From Marinobacter alexandrii (GTDB lineage Bacteria; Bacteroidota; Bacteroidia; Cytophagales; Cyclobacteriaceae): a stretch of 64,000 bases of DNA. Made by a program: the position numbers and the translations under genes. Shown here in pieces: positions 52,562-62,038 of the stretch. Each line of letters begins with the position of its first letter. Position 1 is the stretch's first letter. The stretch covers positions 248,001 through 312,000 of the forward strand of contig JBDWTN010000007.1 in NCBI GenBank assembly GCA_039984955.1, read 5' to 3'. Under the pieces are notes generated by a model. It did no database searches, had not been told where the DNA came from, and was given only the letters and a program-made list of their open reading frames with translations.

Positions 52562-52713
52562 TGCCGACAATATGTAAAGGCATGTGCTTAGTGCTTTCTG
52601 TATCTGAACCGCAAAGATTCGCCTTTGGATGGTTCCAAACCTGCTTTTCCTATCTTTAAGATACTAAATCAGTTTATTGAAATATTTATAGGAAGGGAAG
52701 CTAAAGGTTAAAT
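52562..52713 (+). repeat. attC-like site 3 (degenerate)
   Basis: Starts TGCCGAC then ATGTAAAGGCATGTGCTTAGTGC, close to the 5' half of site 1 (ATGTATAAGGCATGTGCTT). The core GTTAAAT at 52707 fits GTTRRRY, but the 3' arm no longer pairs with the 5' arm, so the site is decayed. Confidence 0.55.
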
Positions 52714-52725
52714 GCAATTAGAAAA

Positions 52726-53352
52726 ATGAAGATTCCTGAATTGTATAAGAAATATCATATCGACAAGGATTATACGTCCATTGGTCTTTTCAGAGAACTA
52801 AATAAGAAATTCGAAATAAAACAGGTGTTCTACCCCGGATCGCATGTTCATATCGCACCTTCATTGATTTTTTCAAACGTGACTTATGCTGACTCTTTTA
52901 GGAATACTTACAAGTTTTTTGAAGAAAAAGAGACAATTGATTTCATTACTAAGAACAAAGAGTATTCAGAAGAATCCAAAATTCGTTTTTACCAGCAGGA
53001 CTATAACAAACCTTTTAAAGAACTTAGTAAGGAATTTGACCTTGTAATTTCTCAATATGCAGGATTTGTTGGACAAGCAACAAAGCCCTATCTCAAAAAA
53101 GGGGGACTACTGGTATGTAACAATTCTCATGGAGATGCGTCAATGGCATCCTTAGATCGAGACTTTAGATTAACAGCTGTTTATGGAAGAAAAACGGATG
53201 ATAAATTCACCATTTCTGAAAAAAATTTGGATGAATATTTAATACCAAAAGATGACGTTCAACCAACTAAAGAGCAATTGACAAAATCAATGAGAGGAAA
53301 AGCATATACAAAAAGTCCTTCTGGCTATATTTTTAAGAAAATAAATGAATAA
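52726..53352 (+). CDS. Methyltransferase-like hypothetical protein (cassette 4)
   Basis: A 208-residue protein without signal peptide. A Rossmann-like segment in the middle (FKELSKEFDLVISQYAGFVGQATKPYLKKGGLLVCNNSHGDAS) resembles the D-L-V-[IL]-S / LKKGGLL part of SAM-dependent methyltransferases, but the N-terminal glycine-rich motif I is not clear. The rest is charged. Function unknown. It follows the degenerate attC-like site and ends before the last one. Confidence 0.55.
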   Translation: MKIPELYKKYHIDKDYTSIGLFRELNKKFEIKQVFYPGSHVHIAPSLIFSNVTYADSFRNTYKFFEEKETIDFITKNKEYSEESKIRFYQQDYNKPFKELSKEFDLVISQYAGFVGQATKPYLKKGGLLVCNNSHGDASMASLDRDFRLTAVYGRKTDDKFTISEKNLDEYLIPKDDVQPTKEQLTKSMRGKAYTKSPSGYIFKKINE

Positions 53353-53356
53353 AAGT

Positions 53357-53380
53357 AGTTAACAATGTATAAGCGTATTG
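53357..53380 (+). repeat. attC-like site 4, 5' half only
   Basis: AGTTAACaatGTATAAGCG just after the last cassette gene is related to the 5' halves of sites 1 and 3, and its first seven bases match the reverse complement of the cassette start (GTTAAAT) with one difference. No 3' half was found, so the array end is broken. Confidence 0.4.
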
Positions 53381-53483
53381 AAACCACTTCTTACACAAAC
53401 CATTTCAGCAACCATAACGGGCGCGTCTAAATTTAATCCTTGACAATTTTTTCCAGCATTAATTGTTCTATCATAAAAGCGCT

Positions 53484-54101
53484 ATGCTTAAAATAAGGAT
53501 AATATTACTGTCATCATTATTTCTCGGTATGTTCACTGGAATTGCTCAAGAAAAAAATACGATGAATCTAGCCATAGAAGCTGGGTTTATTCCATTTTCC
53601 AGTTCTGAAAATATAGGACTATTCCTGAATGTAGAGCCTCAAGTAAAAGTTTCAAACAATACCCTGGTTGGGTTGAGGATAGCAGTTACTATAAATTCTC
53701 AAACATATGAAAGCAAGGATGAGTCTCAATTCATTATCGATAACATTGAGTATGAAAATGGGTTCCTTTCCATTGTCCCGACTTTTAGTTACTCTTTGAA
53801 TGAAGCTCTTTTATGGGATAAGTACATTTTTCGCCCGTACATAGGTTTGGGTGTAGGGCCCTATTTACTGGCTAACTATGTAGATATTTTCCAAATAGGC
53901 ACAGTTAATTCGTCATATGTTGAAGTGCCTGTTCATTATCAGATAGGCTTACTTTTCAGGAGTGGTTTTGAATTAGGCAAATCAAGACTTGGGTTGGAAT
54001 ACAATTTCATTTCAAAGGCTGATATTGAAATACCCAGTGGTCAAAAAATAGGAACAGTTAATAGCAGCTACTTGGGACTGTCTATTGGATTTACTATTTG
54101 A
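53484..54101 (+). CDS. Outer-membrane beta-barrel protein
   Basis: A 205-residue protein starting at ATG 53484 (signal peptide ending TGIAQ; an upstream TTG is unlikely). Alternating hydrophobic strands (LAIEAGFIPFSS, LVGLRIAVTINSQ, FRPYIGLGVGPYLLANYVD, YQIGLLFRSGFELGKSRLGLEYNFISKAD) and a final YLGLSIGFTI fit a small outer-membrane barrel. The motif IGTVNSSY appears twice. Function unknown. Confidence 0.75.
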   Translation: MLKIRIILLSSLFLGMFTGIAQEKNTMNLAIEAGFIPFSSSENIGLFLNVEPQVKVSNNTLVGLRIAVTINSQTYESKDESQFIIDNIEYENGFLSIVPTFSYSLNEALLWDKYIFRPYIGLGVGPYLLANYVDIFQIGTVNSSYVEVPVHYQIGLLFRSGFELGKSRLGLEYNFISKADIEIPSGQKIGTVNSSYLGLSIGFTI

Positions 54102-54141
54102 GCAAAAGGAATAAAAATGTAGAAGAGATCTCGACAGCATA

Positions 54142-54192
54142 TTACTCATCAACCACCAGCTTATACCCCACTCCATGGGTATTCATGATTTC
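54142..54192 (-). pseudogene. 3'-end remnant of a winged-helix regulator gene
   Basis: On the minus strand 16 codons read EIMNTHGVGYKLVVDE then stop, closely like the end (IMNIRGIGYKLIINE) of the membrane-anchored regulator at 54824-55705. An in-frame stop lies immediately upstream and nothing else of the gene remains. It is therefore the decayed end of a duplicated copy. Confidence 0.75.
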
Positions 54193-54324
54193 TTAGCCTT
54201 CGTTCGTGTCTTCACGAATGAGAAAGTATTCACAAGTTTGGAGACATGGATCAATGCATTAAATCGCCTATTTTAGTGTATCAAACGATCTGGTGTATTT
54301 TAGATTAAGAATTCAAGATTTGCA

Positions 54325-54801
54325 ATGAGAAAAAATAATCTAGAAATAAGGGAAGCTCTACTTGAAGATCTCCAAATCCTCAAAACATTCGAACAGGGAA
54401 TTATTCAATTTGAACGCCCTTTCGCTTCAAACCTAAAAAAGGATCCTGTAGAATATTACGATTTAAAAGAACTTATTCTACGACATGATGCGCATGTATT
54501 AGTAGCTACAATTGAAGGTGAAATTGTTGGTTCTGGTTATGCGCTGATCAAAAACTCTAAACCATATTTCGATCCAGAACAATATGTTTATCTGGGTTTT
54601 ATGTTTGTCTCTCCTCAGCACAGAGGAAAAGGTATCAATGGAGAAATTACTGAAAGATTAGTCGGATGGGCCAAAAGCAAAAACCTATTCGAAATTCAGC
54701 TAGACGTTTACGCTGAAAACGAAAGTGCCTTAAGCGCTTATAAAAAAATGGGATTCAAGCCAGATTTGTTAAAAATGAGATTAGTTATTCCAGAACATTG
54801 A
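54325..54801 (+). CDS. GNAT-family N-acetyltransferase
   Basis: A 158-residue acetyltransferase: VLVATIEGEIVGSGYALI, YLGFMFVSPQHRGKGINGEITERLVGWAKSKNLFEIQLDVYAENESALSAYKKMGF. The R-G-K-G acetyl-CoA loop and the C-terminal AYKKMGF are intact. Substrate unknown. It lies between a regulator remnant and the complete regulator gene. Confidence 0.9.
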   Translation: MRKNNLEIREALLEDLQILKTFEQGIIQFERPFASNLKKDPVEYYDLKELILRHDAHVLVATIEGEIVGSGYALIKNSKPYFDPEQYVYLGFMFVSPQHRGKGINGEITERLVGWAKSKNLFEIQLDVYAENESALSAYKKMGFKPDLLKMRLVIPEH

Positions 54802-54823
54802 GGAAGTACTCGAATCACTTACA

Positions 54824-55705
54824 TCATTCATTGATTATTAGTTTATATCCTATCCCACGGATATTCATGATTTTGATGGAAGGATCAGCTTGAAGTTTAC
54901 CGCGAAGTTTTGAGATGAATACATCCAAAGTACGACCGATATAGTTTCCTTCATCTCCCCATACCTTGTTGAGCATATCCTCTCGTTTTACAGCTGAATT
55001 AACGGATGAAAGAAGTAGCTGAAGTAGATCTGCTTCCTTACCTGTTAGCTCTATTTTCTGCTCTTCCAGAATCAGCAACGCATTTCGCTGATCAAATCGA
55101 TACTTTCCTATTCTGATTGTTCCATCCTCTTTTGACGTCTTTCTATTTCTAAAGACAACAAACCCTACTCCAAAGAGAGCGATCAACCCAATACTTATCG
55201 GAATAGTTAGATTCGTGTTCAGGTTTGATTTTTCTGCTTCTCCAAGAAGTTTTTTTGAAGCAAGGATGGGCTTATCCAAAATCGTAAATAATAAACTGTA
55301 ACATTCCTTGACTTGATTTCTGGACGTACACGAAATGATATCTTGATGATCTAGGTTATTTATTTCGAAACTATAAACCACCATGCCTGAGAAACAAGAC
55401 TCGACTTCCACAATGTATCGAATTGAAGTTTTTGCCTGCTTCATTATCTCATCAATTGTGCGGACAAGTTCTTCTGGCTGAAACCCAAACTCAGATTCAA
55501 ACTCAATCCTATATTGATTACCGTTTTTGATAATGGGCAAAACTCTGGAAGTGCTATCACCAGCACTCAACAGCACCTTATGCCCGATCATTCTTAGAGA
55601 AACCTCTAGGTGCTTTTCTGCAAAGGTGTCTTGTGCCTCAATCCTTAACACAAGGAGCAACAAAGTACTTATGAAAAAAAAGAATCGAATGAACTGCGAA
55701 ATCAT
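54824..55705 (-). CDS. Membrane-anchored winged-helix regulator (ToxR-like, inverted topology)
   Basis: A 293-residue protein: signal peptide or anchor (residues 1-25), extracytoplasmic sensor of about 140 residues with three Cys (104, 126, 135), one TM (166-186, TIPISIGLIALFGVGFVVF), and a cytoplasmic OmpR/PhoB-type winged helix (200-293: LTGKEADLLQLLLSSVNSAVKREDMLNKVWGDEGNYIGRTLDVFISKLRGKL). ToxR has the DNA-binding end first; here it is last. It is divergent from a TonB-like gene 135 bases away, which is likely its target or partner. Confidence 0.85.
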   Translation of the reverse strand: MISQFIRFFFFISTLLLLVLRIEAQDTFAEKHLEVSLRMIGHKVLLSAGDSTSRVLPIIKNGNQYRIEFESEFGFQPEELVRTIDEIMKQAKTSIRYIVEVESCFSGMVVYSFEINNLDHQDIISCTSRNQVKECYSLLFTILDKPILASKKLLGEAEKSNLNTNLTIPISIGLIALFGVGFVVFRNRKTSKEDGTIRIGKYRFDQRNALLILEEQKIELTGKEADLLQLLLSSVNSAVKREDMLNKVWGDEGNYIGRTLDVFISKLRGKLQADPSIKIMNIRGIGYKLIINE

Positions 55706-55840
55706 ATGACAAAGCTATTTGAATCTTGACCAGTCAAAACTGTTTTACACAAGATTTACATCATTTTACATTTCATTTATGCCCTAAGACTCCAATAGCT
55801 CGTATTCTTGACATAGAATTTGAATCAAACTGAAAATTAG

Positions 55841-56620
55841 ATGAAGAAGAATTTTGTAATTATATGTACGGCTTTAGGCACACTGGGTTTAATGGCCATT
55901 GGATTCATTAATCAACCTCAAAATGAACCAGTCAGCGAAACTGATATGCTTGTGACTAAAGAAAAAAAGGCAGTTGAGAAAGACGAGCCATCTACTACTT
56001 CAAGCAATTTCGCATACGATATAGGCTCACAATTCTTGGCTACCATCTCCAAAGAAGACTTAGAAAAAGCGACTTCAATCAATGATATTATTCCAAAAGA
56101 GGCCGATTGGAGTGCATATCCGATACAAAAAGTTCAGGTTCGACTCGTTAAGTATGATTTGGAGGTAAGCAAAGGCAGCAATGATCTGATCTTGAATGAG
56201 GCACAAATAGCCTTGCTGAAAACAGCCAAGTACTCGGATAACCTTCAACTTACTGCGGATTACGCTGGTACGCTTGAAACGGAGGATCTAAACTATTTCG
56301 TTACAGTGGTTCCAGAGAAAGAGGCAACATATGCAGACGGTAAGGATGCATTACTTTCATATCTGAAGAAAAATAGTGCGGTAATTGAGACTTACGTTAA
56401 AGGTGATAGGCCTGGAGCAGGTAAGATTTCATTTACGATCGATACCAAAGGAGCAATCGCAAATGTCACCCTTAGTAGGTCTTCAGGTAATCTGTACATT
56501 GATCAGCATATGGTTGGACTAATTTCTAAGGCGACAGGTAAATGGATTCCCGCTGAAAATGCTAAAGGAGAAAAAATTGAGCAGGTAATGATGTTCTCAT
56601 ACGGCAGCCTGGGCTGCTAA
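55841..56620 (+). CDS. TonB-like energy transducer protein
   Basis: A 259-residue protein with an N-terminal membrane anchor (FVIICTALGTLGLMAIGFI). The C-terminal 65 residues (GAGKISFTIDTKGAIANVTLSRSSGNLYIDQHMVGLISKATGKWIPAENAKGEKIEQVMMFSYG) look like the TonB C-terminal fold, without the long Pro-rich stretch. It may energise an outer-membrane receptor or serve as a signalling partner of the divergent regulator. Such pairs are common in Bacteroidota. Confidence 0.75.
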   Translation: MKKNFVIICTALGTLGLMAIGFINQPQNEPVSETDMLVTKEKKAVEKDEPSTTSSNFAYDIGSQFLATISKEDLEKATSINDIIPKEADWSAYPIQKVQVRLVKYDLEVSKGSNDLILNEAQIALLKTAKYSDNLQLTADYAGTLETEDLNYFVTVVPEKEATYADGKDALLSYLKKNSAVIETYVKGDRPGAGKISFTIDTKGAIANVTLSRSSGNLYIDQHMVGLISKATGKWIPAENAKGEKIEQVMMFSYGSLGC

Positions 56621-56725
56621 ATCGAACAGCTAGATTGCGCGATTTCACAGGTTTTTAACTTAAATAGTATCTCAATCAATGTCGATATAGAAGATAGGTT
56701 GGATAGTACTCAGCTAATACAGCTA

Positions 56726-59700
56726 TCAATTATCCTCTTCAACTTTCTTTTCAAACTTCTTTTCCTGTTTATCAGATTTATGAATTCCTACACTACTAAC
56801 TGCGCCGCTCAGAAGCGCTTTGCTCCAATAATTGAAAATTGCTTTGGATGTATCTCGCTTCTGGAAGATGATTCCTTTTCTTAAGAATAGAAAGCTTGGA
56901 TTCCTATTTCTCACTACGAATGTATTTGCAAAAAACGTTTTTAACCCTGCGCCAAGCCCTGCTTTCTCATGGGTTTGCGCATTCAAAAGTTGAATTCGCA
57001 GATCGTTGTACTTAAATTTCATCTCTCCTTGAGCCAAAGTATCATTAGCTATAAAATTGAAAAAAAGCTGCTTTGCAATTCCTTGATCAATGCGAACATT
57101 CGCCACCGGAACTAACATACGGTTCATAGAATCAAGAGGGAAGTTCTCAATCTTTCCTCCTAATGAAAATTGATCATTAGAACTACTCAAGTTAAAAATC
57201 CCATCAATTTCAAAGGAACCAGCATTCATTAGTTTACCATCTCCACTAAGAATCATTAGTCCATTTTTAGAAACATCTTTGGTTTTTATATTCAAAAGGT
57301 CAACATCCAGTTCATTGAACGATATCTCTCCTGGTTGCTCATAATCCATTACTTTTTCTTGATACACGATATCACCAGATAAATGAATCGTATCTATCTG
57401 AATGTGGATGTCAAGATCCCTCAGATCTGATTGAGGGAGCTTGCGACTTTGATTTTCATCGAATGGAACTGCTTTATCCCTATAAATGAAGGCATCCACT
57501 CCTTCCATATTGAGACGATCTATTTGATAAGTGTCATGATTGATGAATTCAGATAAATCAAATCGTTTTACTTGAGTTCGTTCAATGAATACATCAAACC
57601 AGTCGTTTTGGTATTGGGTGATGTCCGAATACTCTTCTTTGGTATATCGAGACTTTAGCTTGATACCATTCAAATCGATAGAGTGTTCTGGATGTCTAAG
57701 CTCATAGCTGTCAATCTCCATTCGATAGCCATCATCAATAGCTAACACAAACTCACTTCCGCCAAATTTTAGTTTATGAATCCGGTCAGAAATATTTCGT
57801 GTGGTCAACGTATCATTTGATTCAACACCCTCAATTTCAAGATAGCCATCGTTTACATTGTACTCCTTCTGATCATTTGAAAAGGTCCAGTCAATATCTT
57901 TAATGGATAGATTTTGAATATCTAACCGATTACCGATTTCAAAATTTCCTTTTTCTTCCGCTTTAACTGTCACTTCATTTTTTCCAGAGATTTCCATGAT
58001 TGTGAGTGACTCCAGTGAGATTGCATTCTCATTATAAAGAGCATTGGCGTCTAAGCCAACAATGTTAGTTTCATAAACCTGAGCTTCTACTAGACCCTCT
58101 TTTGATTCAAACAATATGGAGTCTAATGAAACATAATCATCATTGGTATTGTACCTAAAGCCATGCAAGTCCATGCTTTCTTTGGAAGTAAACAATGATT
58201 TGAGGTGTTCTATGTGAAGGTTCACATCAGTAGAATATAACACTCTATCAGCACTGACAATTGCATTCGGGTATTGCACATCGGTTAACTCCAGAGAGGC
58301 ATTCTTGAGTTTTAAATCTTTTAATTTTAAATTTTCATTGGTTAGATTGATGTTTCCTGAAAGCACAATCGCTGAGGCTAGGTCAATGACAAAATCAACA
58401 GAATCTTTTGTCAAAATAGAATCATTTTCCTCCTTCGGAAGAAACACATCAATTAGAGGATTTTGAATGATTAACTCCGAAGATGAAAGCACCTTGTCAT
58501 CAAAAAATCTTGACTGTTCGAATTCCTTTAGTCCGATCATTGGTATAAATGCATTAATCAACAATGAATTGGAATCAGCTTCCATCGGAGCAATCAGTAT
58601 ATCATGAAAATCCATTTCTCCTCCTTCCAGAACATAATCGAGGCGACTCATCTTTAATAGATGATTGAATTTGGATGATCGGATGTCAATATTTCTGGAA
58701 TCAAGACTTCTAAAAGCGGTACTGTCCCCTACAAAAACATCTGTACTCAAGCTATCAACAGAAATCATTATGTCATTCAATATTCCCTTTAAGGACGCAT
58801 CTACAATGACTAATTCTTTTTCAATATGATCCACGGATTGACTTGATTCTATTGAACTAGAAATACGAAAAGTTATATCTGGCCGAATGATCAGTGCCTT
58901 CTTAAAGTAATTTACTTTTCCTTGCAAAACACTATCTATGTTTACTTCATGCACTAGTAGACTATCTATGGTTCCATTAATTTTTTGATTTTCTGTGCCG
59001 ACATTAAGTCTCCAATTCTCAAAATAAAAATTCTCAAGATTTCCTGTTGCTCCCATCCGTTCCCCATAGACTTTTATACTATCTTGAAGAAGGTTGAAAT
59101 CATTTACTTCAAGATTAATATCTCCAAAGATCTGACTCCAAAACTTAGTCTCCGAATTAAAATCTACTCGTTTTGCTATTAGTGAGACTCCTCCTATCTG
59201 CACATCTTCGGATAGAGCCAACGAACTCCCTCTAAGGATGAAATTTTGAATATTGATTTTTTTAAAATAAGTCTGGATAGTTTGATAAATTGAATCAACC
59301 TTTATCTGCTTATCAGGATCACTTTCTCCAAAAAGTTCAAGGCCCGTGCTTAGGACACTTATGGTATCTGCCGAAAGATGTTTTTCCAGGAATGCTTTGC
59401 GGTAATCTATGCCATGAATTTCAAGGGAAGGGAGCTCCAATGCTACTGTTAATATATTGGAGTAGGATGACATAGAGGGAGCTATTCCAAGATCTTTAAT
59501 AAGTAGGTCTGAGTTAATCGAGTTTATTTTCAACAAATCGAAACTCATAACATGTACGCTATCTGGTAGAAAGTAGCGATAGTTATGTACATCCAACTCA
59601 ATGTCTTCGAAATATTTATTTCGTGTATCAAATCGATAGGTTGAAGAGTCTATTCGAATTTTATGAAAGATCAGATTTGTTTCTTCAGCTTTGATGCGTT

Positions 59701-60751
59701 GATAATTTTTCTCGCCATCAATTTTTAAATCAATGTGAGCATCATCAACAGTCAATTTTCCAATCTCTAGTGAATTGAAAACATTAAATAGCAATGACAA
59801 AATAGAGTTATCATCTTCTCGCTGTTTCTGGTCTGCATGTGTTTCATCATCGATAAAGACAGTTGGCTCTGTAAGAATAAGCTCTTTTATCTTTAACTCG
59901 CTTTCCTGATATGCCGCTACATAGTCAACACCTTTGAGTAATAATTCAGGTACCTGAATTTGATAAACATTAACATCATTATTTCCAGTAAAAGTAATCT
60001 CTGAGCTAGGGAGAGGCATTATTTGAAAGTTTTTAAACCGAAGAATTGAATCCTTTGTTGATAGTAAAAAACTATCAAAAGTTATCGTATGGATATCATC
60101 GGGCAAAAAGAACTTCTGGTTTCTGATCTCTAATTCAATAGATTCAGAGTAAAATACGCTATTAACTCTTCCTAGCGAATCCATCATCAGGTTTTGAACG
60201 ACAAAGTCAATATTACCCATTTTAAACTGACTTGGATGATGTGCTAGTGATCCATCTTGTATCCGGAAGTAATCGATTTTAAGAACTTCCATATAGTCCG
60301 AAATTGCTTGATAAAGATTGCCTGCCTCCAAGCTGAAATTCCCTTTCTCGGAAGAATTTAGCTTCATCATTGTGATATTCGGATCCACGATTCTCACATT
60401 GCTGATTTCAAGTTCTTTGTCAATATAGAAACCAATAATGGACTTGAAATCAATCAATAGTTGACCAAGTTCTATTTCATAAATATTAGACAATCCAAGG
60501 TTTTCAAAACCTTCGGAGGAATCCGCATTGAGCTTGAGATGATTGATTGTAATCCTTCTCTCAAATATGTCCAAGTCCAGTGATTCAAAGCTTAACTTGT
60601 AAAAACCTTTGGACTCCCGTTTTACCAGCTCATTAAGAATTTCATCTGCATAGTTCTTTCCAAGAGCCCAGAATCCCATAACTACCGCTACCCCAACAAA
60701 TAAAGTTGCTGCGGCTAGTAAAAATTTTTTCTTGGCTTTTGATTTTTTCAA
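56726..60751 (-). CDS. Large AsmA-like envelope protein
   Basis: A 1341-residue protein with one N-terminal TM (about residues 10-30, FLLAAATLFVGVAVVMGFWAL) and long beta-rich repeats (LELRSL-like pattern; FDLLKINSINSDLLIKDLGI; DIHIQIDTIHLSGDIVYQEK). This layout fits AsmA/TamB-like bridge proteins that carry lipids or help outer-membrane assembly. The start is a TTG (an in-frame stop lies just upstream and the next ATG would cut the TM). The C-terminus is basic and may be an insertion signal. Exact family uncertain. Confidence 0.65.
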   Translation of the reverse strand: MKKSKAKKKFLLAAATLFVGVAVVMGFWALGKNYADEILNELVKRESKGFYKLSFESLDLDIFERRITINHLKLNADSSEGFENLGLSNIYEIELGQLLIDFKSIIGFYIDKELEISNVRIVDPNITMMKLNSSEKGNFSLEAGNLYQAISDYMEVLKIDYFRIQDGSLAHHPSQFKMGNIDFVVQNLMMDSLGRVNSVFYSESIELEIRNQKFFLPDDIHTITFDSFLLSTKDSILRFKNFQIMPLPSSEITFTGNNDVNVYQIQVPELLLKGVDYVAAYQESELKIKELILTEPTVFIDDETHADQKQREDDNSILSLLFNVFNSLEIGKLTVDDAHIDLKIDGEKNYQRIKAEETNLIFHKIRIDSSTYRFDTRNKYFEDIELDVHNYRYFLPDSVHVMSFDLLKINSINSDLLIKDLGIAPSMSSYSNILTVALELPSLEIHGIDYRKAFLEKHLSADTISVLSTGLELFGESDPDKQIKVDSIYQTIQTYFKKINIQNFILRGSSLALSEDVQIGGVSLIAKRVDFNSETKFWSQIFGDINLEVNDFNLLQDSIKVYGERMGATGNLENFYFENWRLNVGTENQKINGTIDSLLVHEVNIDSVLQGKVNYFKKALIIRPDITFRISSSIESSQSVDHIEKELVIVDASLKGILNDIMISVDSLSTDVFVGDSTAFRSLDSRNIDIRSSKFNHLLKMSRLDYVLEGGEMDFHDILIAPMEADSNSLLINAFIPMIGLKEFEQSRFFDDKVLSSSELIIQNPLIDVFLPKEENDSILTKDSVDFVIDLASAIVLSGNINLTNENLKLKDLKLKNASLELTDVQYPNAIVSADRVLYSTDVNLHIEHLKSLFTSKESMDLHGFRYNTNDDYVSLDSILFESKEGLVEAQVYETNIVGLDANALYNENAISLESLTIMEISGKNEVTVKAEEKGNFEIGNRLDIQNLSIKDIDWTFSNDQKEYNVNDGYLEIEGVESNDTLTTRNISDRIHKLKFGGSEFVLAIDDGYRMEIDSYELRHPEHSIDLNGIKLKSRYTKEEYSDITQYQNDWFDVFIERTQVKRFDLSEFINHDTYQIDRLNMEGVDAFIYRDKAVPFDENQSRKLPQSDLRDLDIHIQIDTIHLSGDIVYQEKVMDYEQPGEISFNELDVDLLNIKTKDVSKNGLMILSGDGKLMNAGSFEIDGIFNLSSSNDQFSLGGKIENFPLDSMNRMLVPVANVRIDQGIAKQLFFNFIANDTLAQGEMKFKYNDLRIQLLNAQTHEKAGLGAGLKTFFANTFVVRNRNPSFLFLRKGIIFQKRDTSKAIFNYWSKALLSGAVSSVGIHKSDKQEKKFEKKVEEDN

Positions 60752-60895
60752 GCTAGGGCTAATTCTATGAGCGCATACAGTAAAAACACAAAGTACACTA
60801 ATTGTTTTTGATACTCATCAAAAATAGTATGACTAGCTAGTAAACTAATTATTTGTTCTTTTAACTTAATCAATCAAAATTTTTAAGATCTGCTT

Positions 60896-61225
60896 ATGAA
60901 ACAAGTCAGCGTCATTAATTCTATTGAAGTGCCAGAAGGATTCGAAAAAACAGCCATTAGCGTTCGTGATACTTATATCGCCTACTTCAAATCAAAACCA
61001 GGTTTTGTCAGTTCCACTTTTTACCGCTCAATCAATAGTGATAATAAATTCAATTTTGTCAATATCGTGGTTTGGGATTCTTATGAATCATTTCAAGCAG
61101 TAGTAAATAGTGGATTTAATAGTGATGATGGATTAAACACTGATGATATGAAGGTACTTGGCAAAGGGTTTCCAAGCCCAATAAAAGTGTCGCCGGGTCA
61201 ATTTGAGATCATAAGGAATGATTGA
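60896..61225 (+). CDS. Antibiotic biosynthesis monooxygenase-fold protein
   Basis: A 109-residue protein with the ABM dimeric alpha-beta barrel pattern: VINSIEVPEGFEKTAISVRDTYIAYFKSKPGFVSSTFYRSIN ... FNFVNIVVWDSYESFQAVVNS. Members oxidise small aromatic compounds or bind heme; a role cannot be fixed from sequence. Stands alone before the GNAT gene. Confidence 0.78.
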   Translation: MKQVSVINSIEVPEGFEKTAISVRDTYIAYFKSKPGFVSSTFYRSINSDNKFNFVNIVVWDSYESFQAVVNSGFNSDDGLNTDDMKVLGKGFPSPIKVSPGQFEIIRND

Positions 61226-61270
61226 AGAGTCATAGGTTATTCATTATCAACACCTTAAATATTTGTTTTT

Positions 61271-61843
61271 TTGAAAAAGATAACTAGATCCGATACATCA
61301 AAAGTCATTCAGATCCTCACCCAATCCTTCCAGACCAATCCGAGTGCTCTATGGGTGATCAAGCAGGATGAGAAAGTACAGCAACGACTAAAAGCATTGA
61401 TAGAATATGCTGTGAAAACTGGAATCACCAATGAGGGTGTATTTCTATCCGATGACAAATCTGCTGCTGCAATTTGCTTTAAAGAACCATCTAAATCCAA
61501 CTTTCAGAGTTACCTGGATCAGGTTGTGTTGATTTGGAAAGCTATTGGTATTTCTCGCGTACCTCTGGTCTTAAAACGCGAAGGATACCTCAAAAAGCAT
61601 CGTCCAAATGAACCTCATCTGAACTTCTGGTTTCTTGGCGTAGACCCTAATCAAAAAGGTGCAGGAGGTGTTCAAGATCTAAAAAAAGGGATTTTCGAGT
61701 TCTCAAAAAGGCAAGAGCTTCCTGTTCTACTGGAAACCTCCGTTGAACGAAATAAGAACGTCTACGAACGATTCGGATTTTACACGTATCATATCTGGAA
61801 GCAATCACAGGATTACACACTTTGGTTCATGAGAAGGGATTAA
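61271..61843 (+). CDS. GNAT-family N-acetyltransferase (TTG start)
   Basis: A 190-residue protein. A TTG is the only possible start because a stop lies 15 bases upstream and the next ATG is near the end. N-terminal DTSKVIQILTQSFQTNPSALWVI and C-terminal LNFWFLGVDPNQKGAGGVQDLKKGIFEFSKRQELPVLLETSVERNKNVYERFGFYTYHI fit GNAT enzymes of the variant with QKGAGG in the acetyl-CoA loop. Substrate unknown. Confidence 0.78.
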   Translation: MKKITRSDTSKVIQILTQSFQTNPSALWVIKQDEKVQQRLKALIEYAVKTGITNEGVFLSDDKSAAAICFKEPSKSNFQSYLDQVVLIWKAIGISRVPLVLKREGYLKKHRPNEPHLNFWFLGVDPNQKGAGGVQDLKKGIFEFSKRQELPVLLETSVERNKNVYERFGFYTYHIWKQSQDYTLWFMRRD

Positions 61844-61901
61844 TACAAGTTTATTGGTTTCGTTAATTAGGGAGTTCTTGTTTATTCTATTTTATGTCTT
61901 T

Positions 61902-61926
61902 GAACCGGACGGGTTCTTCATTTTTG
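61902..61926 (+). terminator. Weak terminator-like hairpin
   Basis: gaacc/ggttc stem with loop ggacg, then ttcattttt, 58 bases after the GNAT gene. Short stem, so only a candidate. Confidence 0.4.
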
Positions 61927-62038
61927 GCTTAGCTCAAAAACGAAGCAAAAACCCAAGGCTATAAAATAAATTTCTAAAATTCAGCCTGTTAGAAAGCATA
62001 AATCCAAACTAGCTGCACTCAAACAATTATCAAGGATG

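Larger units (their letters stand above)
50002..53363 (+). mobile_element. Integron-like cassette array without integrase
   Basis: Four units follow one logic: a GTT-type core at the start, the gene or genes on the plus strand, then a palindromic site whose first bases are the reverse complement of that start core. Pairs: GTTGGGGATC (50002) with GATCCCCAAC (50529), exact; GTTGTGC (50757) with GCACAAC (51585), exact; GTTGGCA (51694) with TGCCGAC (52562), one mismatch; GTTAAAT (52707) with AGTTAAC (53357), one mismatch. This is the rule for integron attC sites and their cassettes. No integrase gene is seen within the window. Confidence 0.75.

Noticed and set aside
53411-53430. accataacgggcgcgtctaa as another cassette site
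   Set aside because: Looks like an attC-style start (CATAAC) but no partner core or paired arm was found.
54201-54220. ttcgtg/cacgaa hairpin after the beta-barrel gene as terminator
   Set aside because: It has no T-run on either strand, and lies 100 bases from the gene end.
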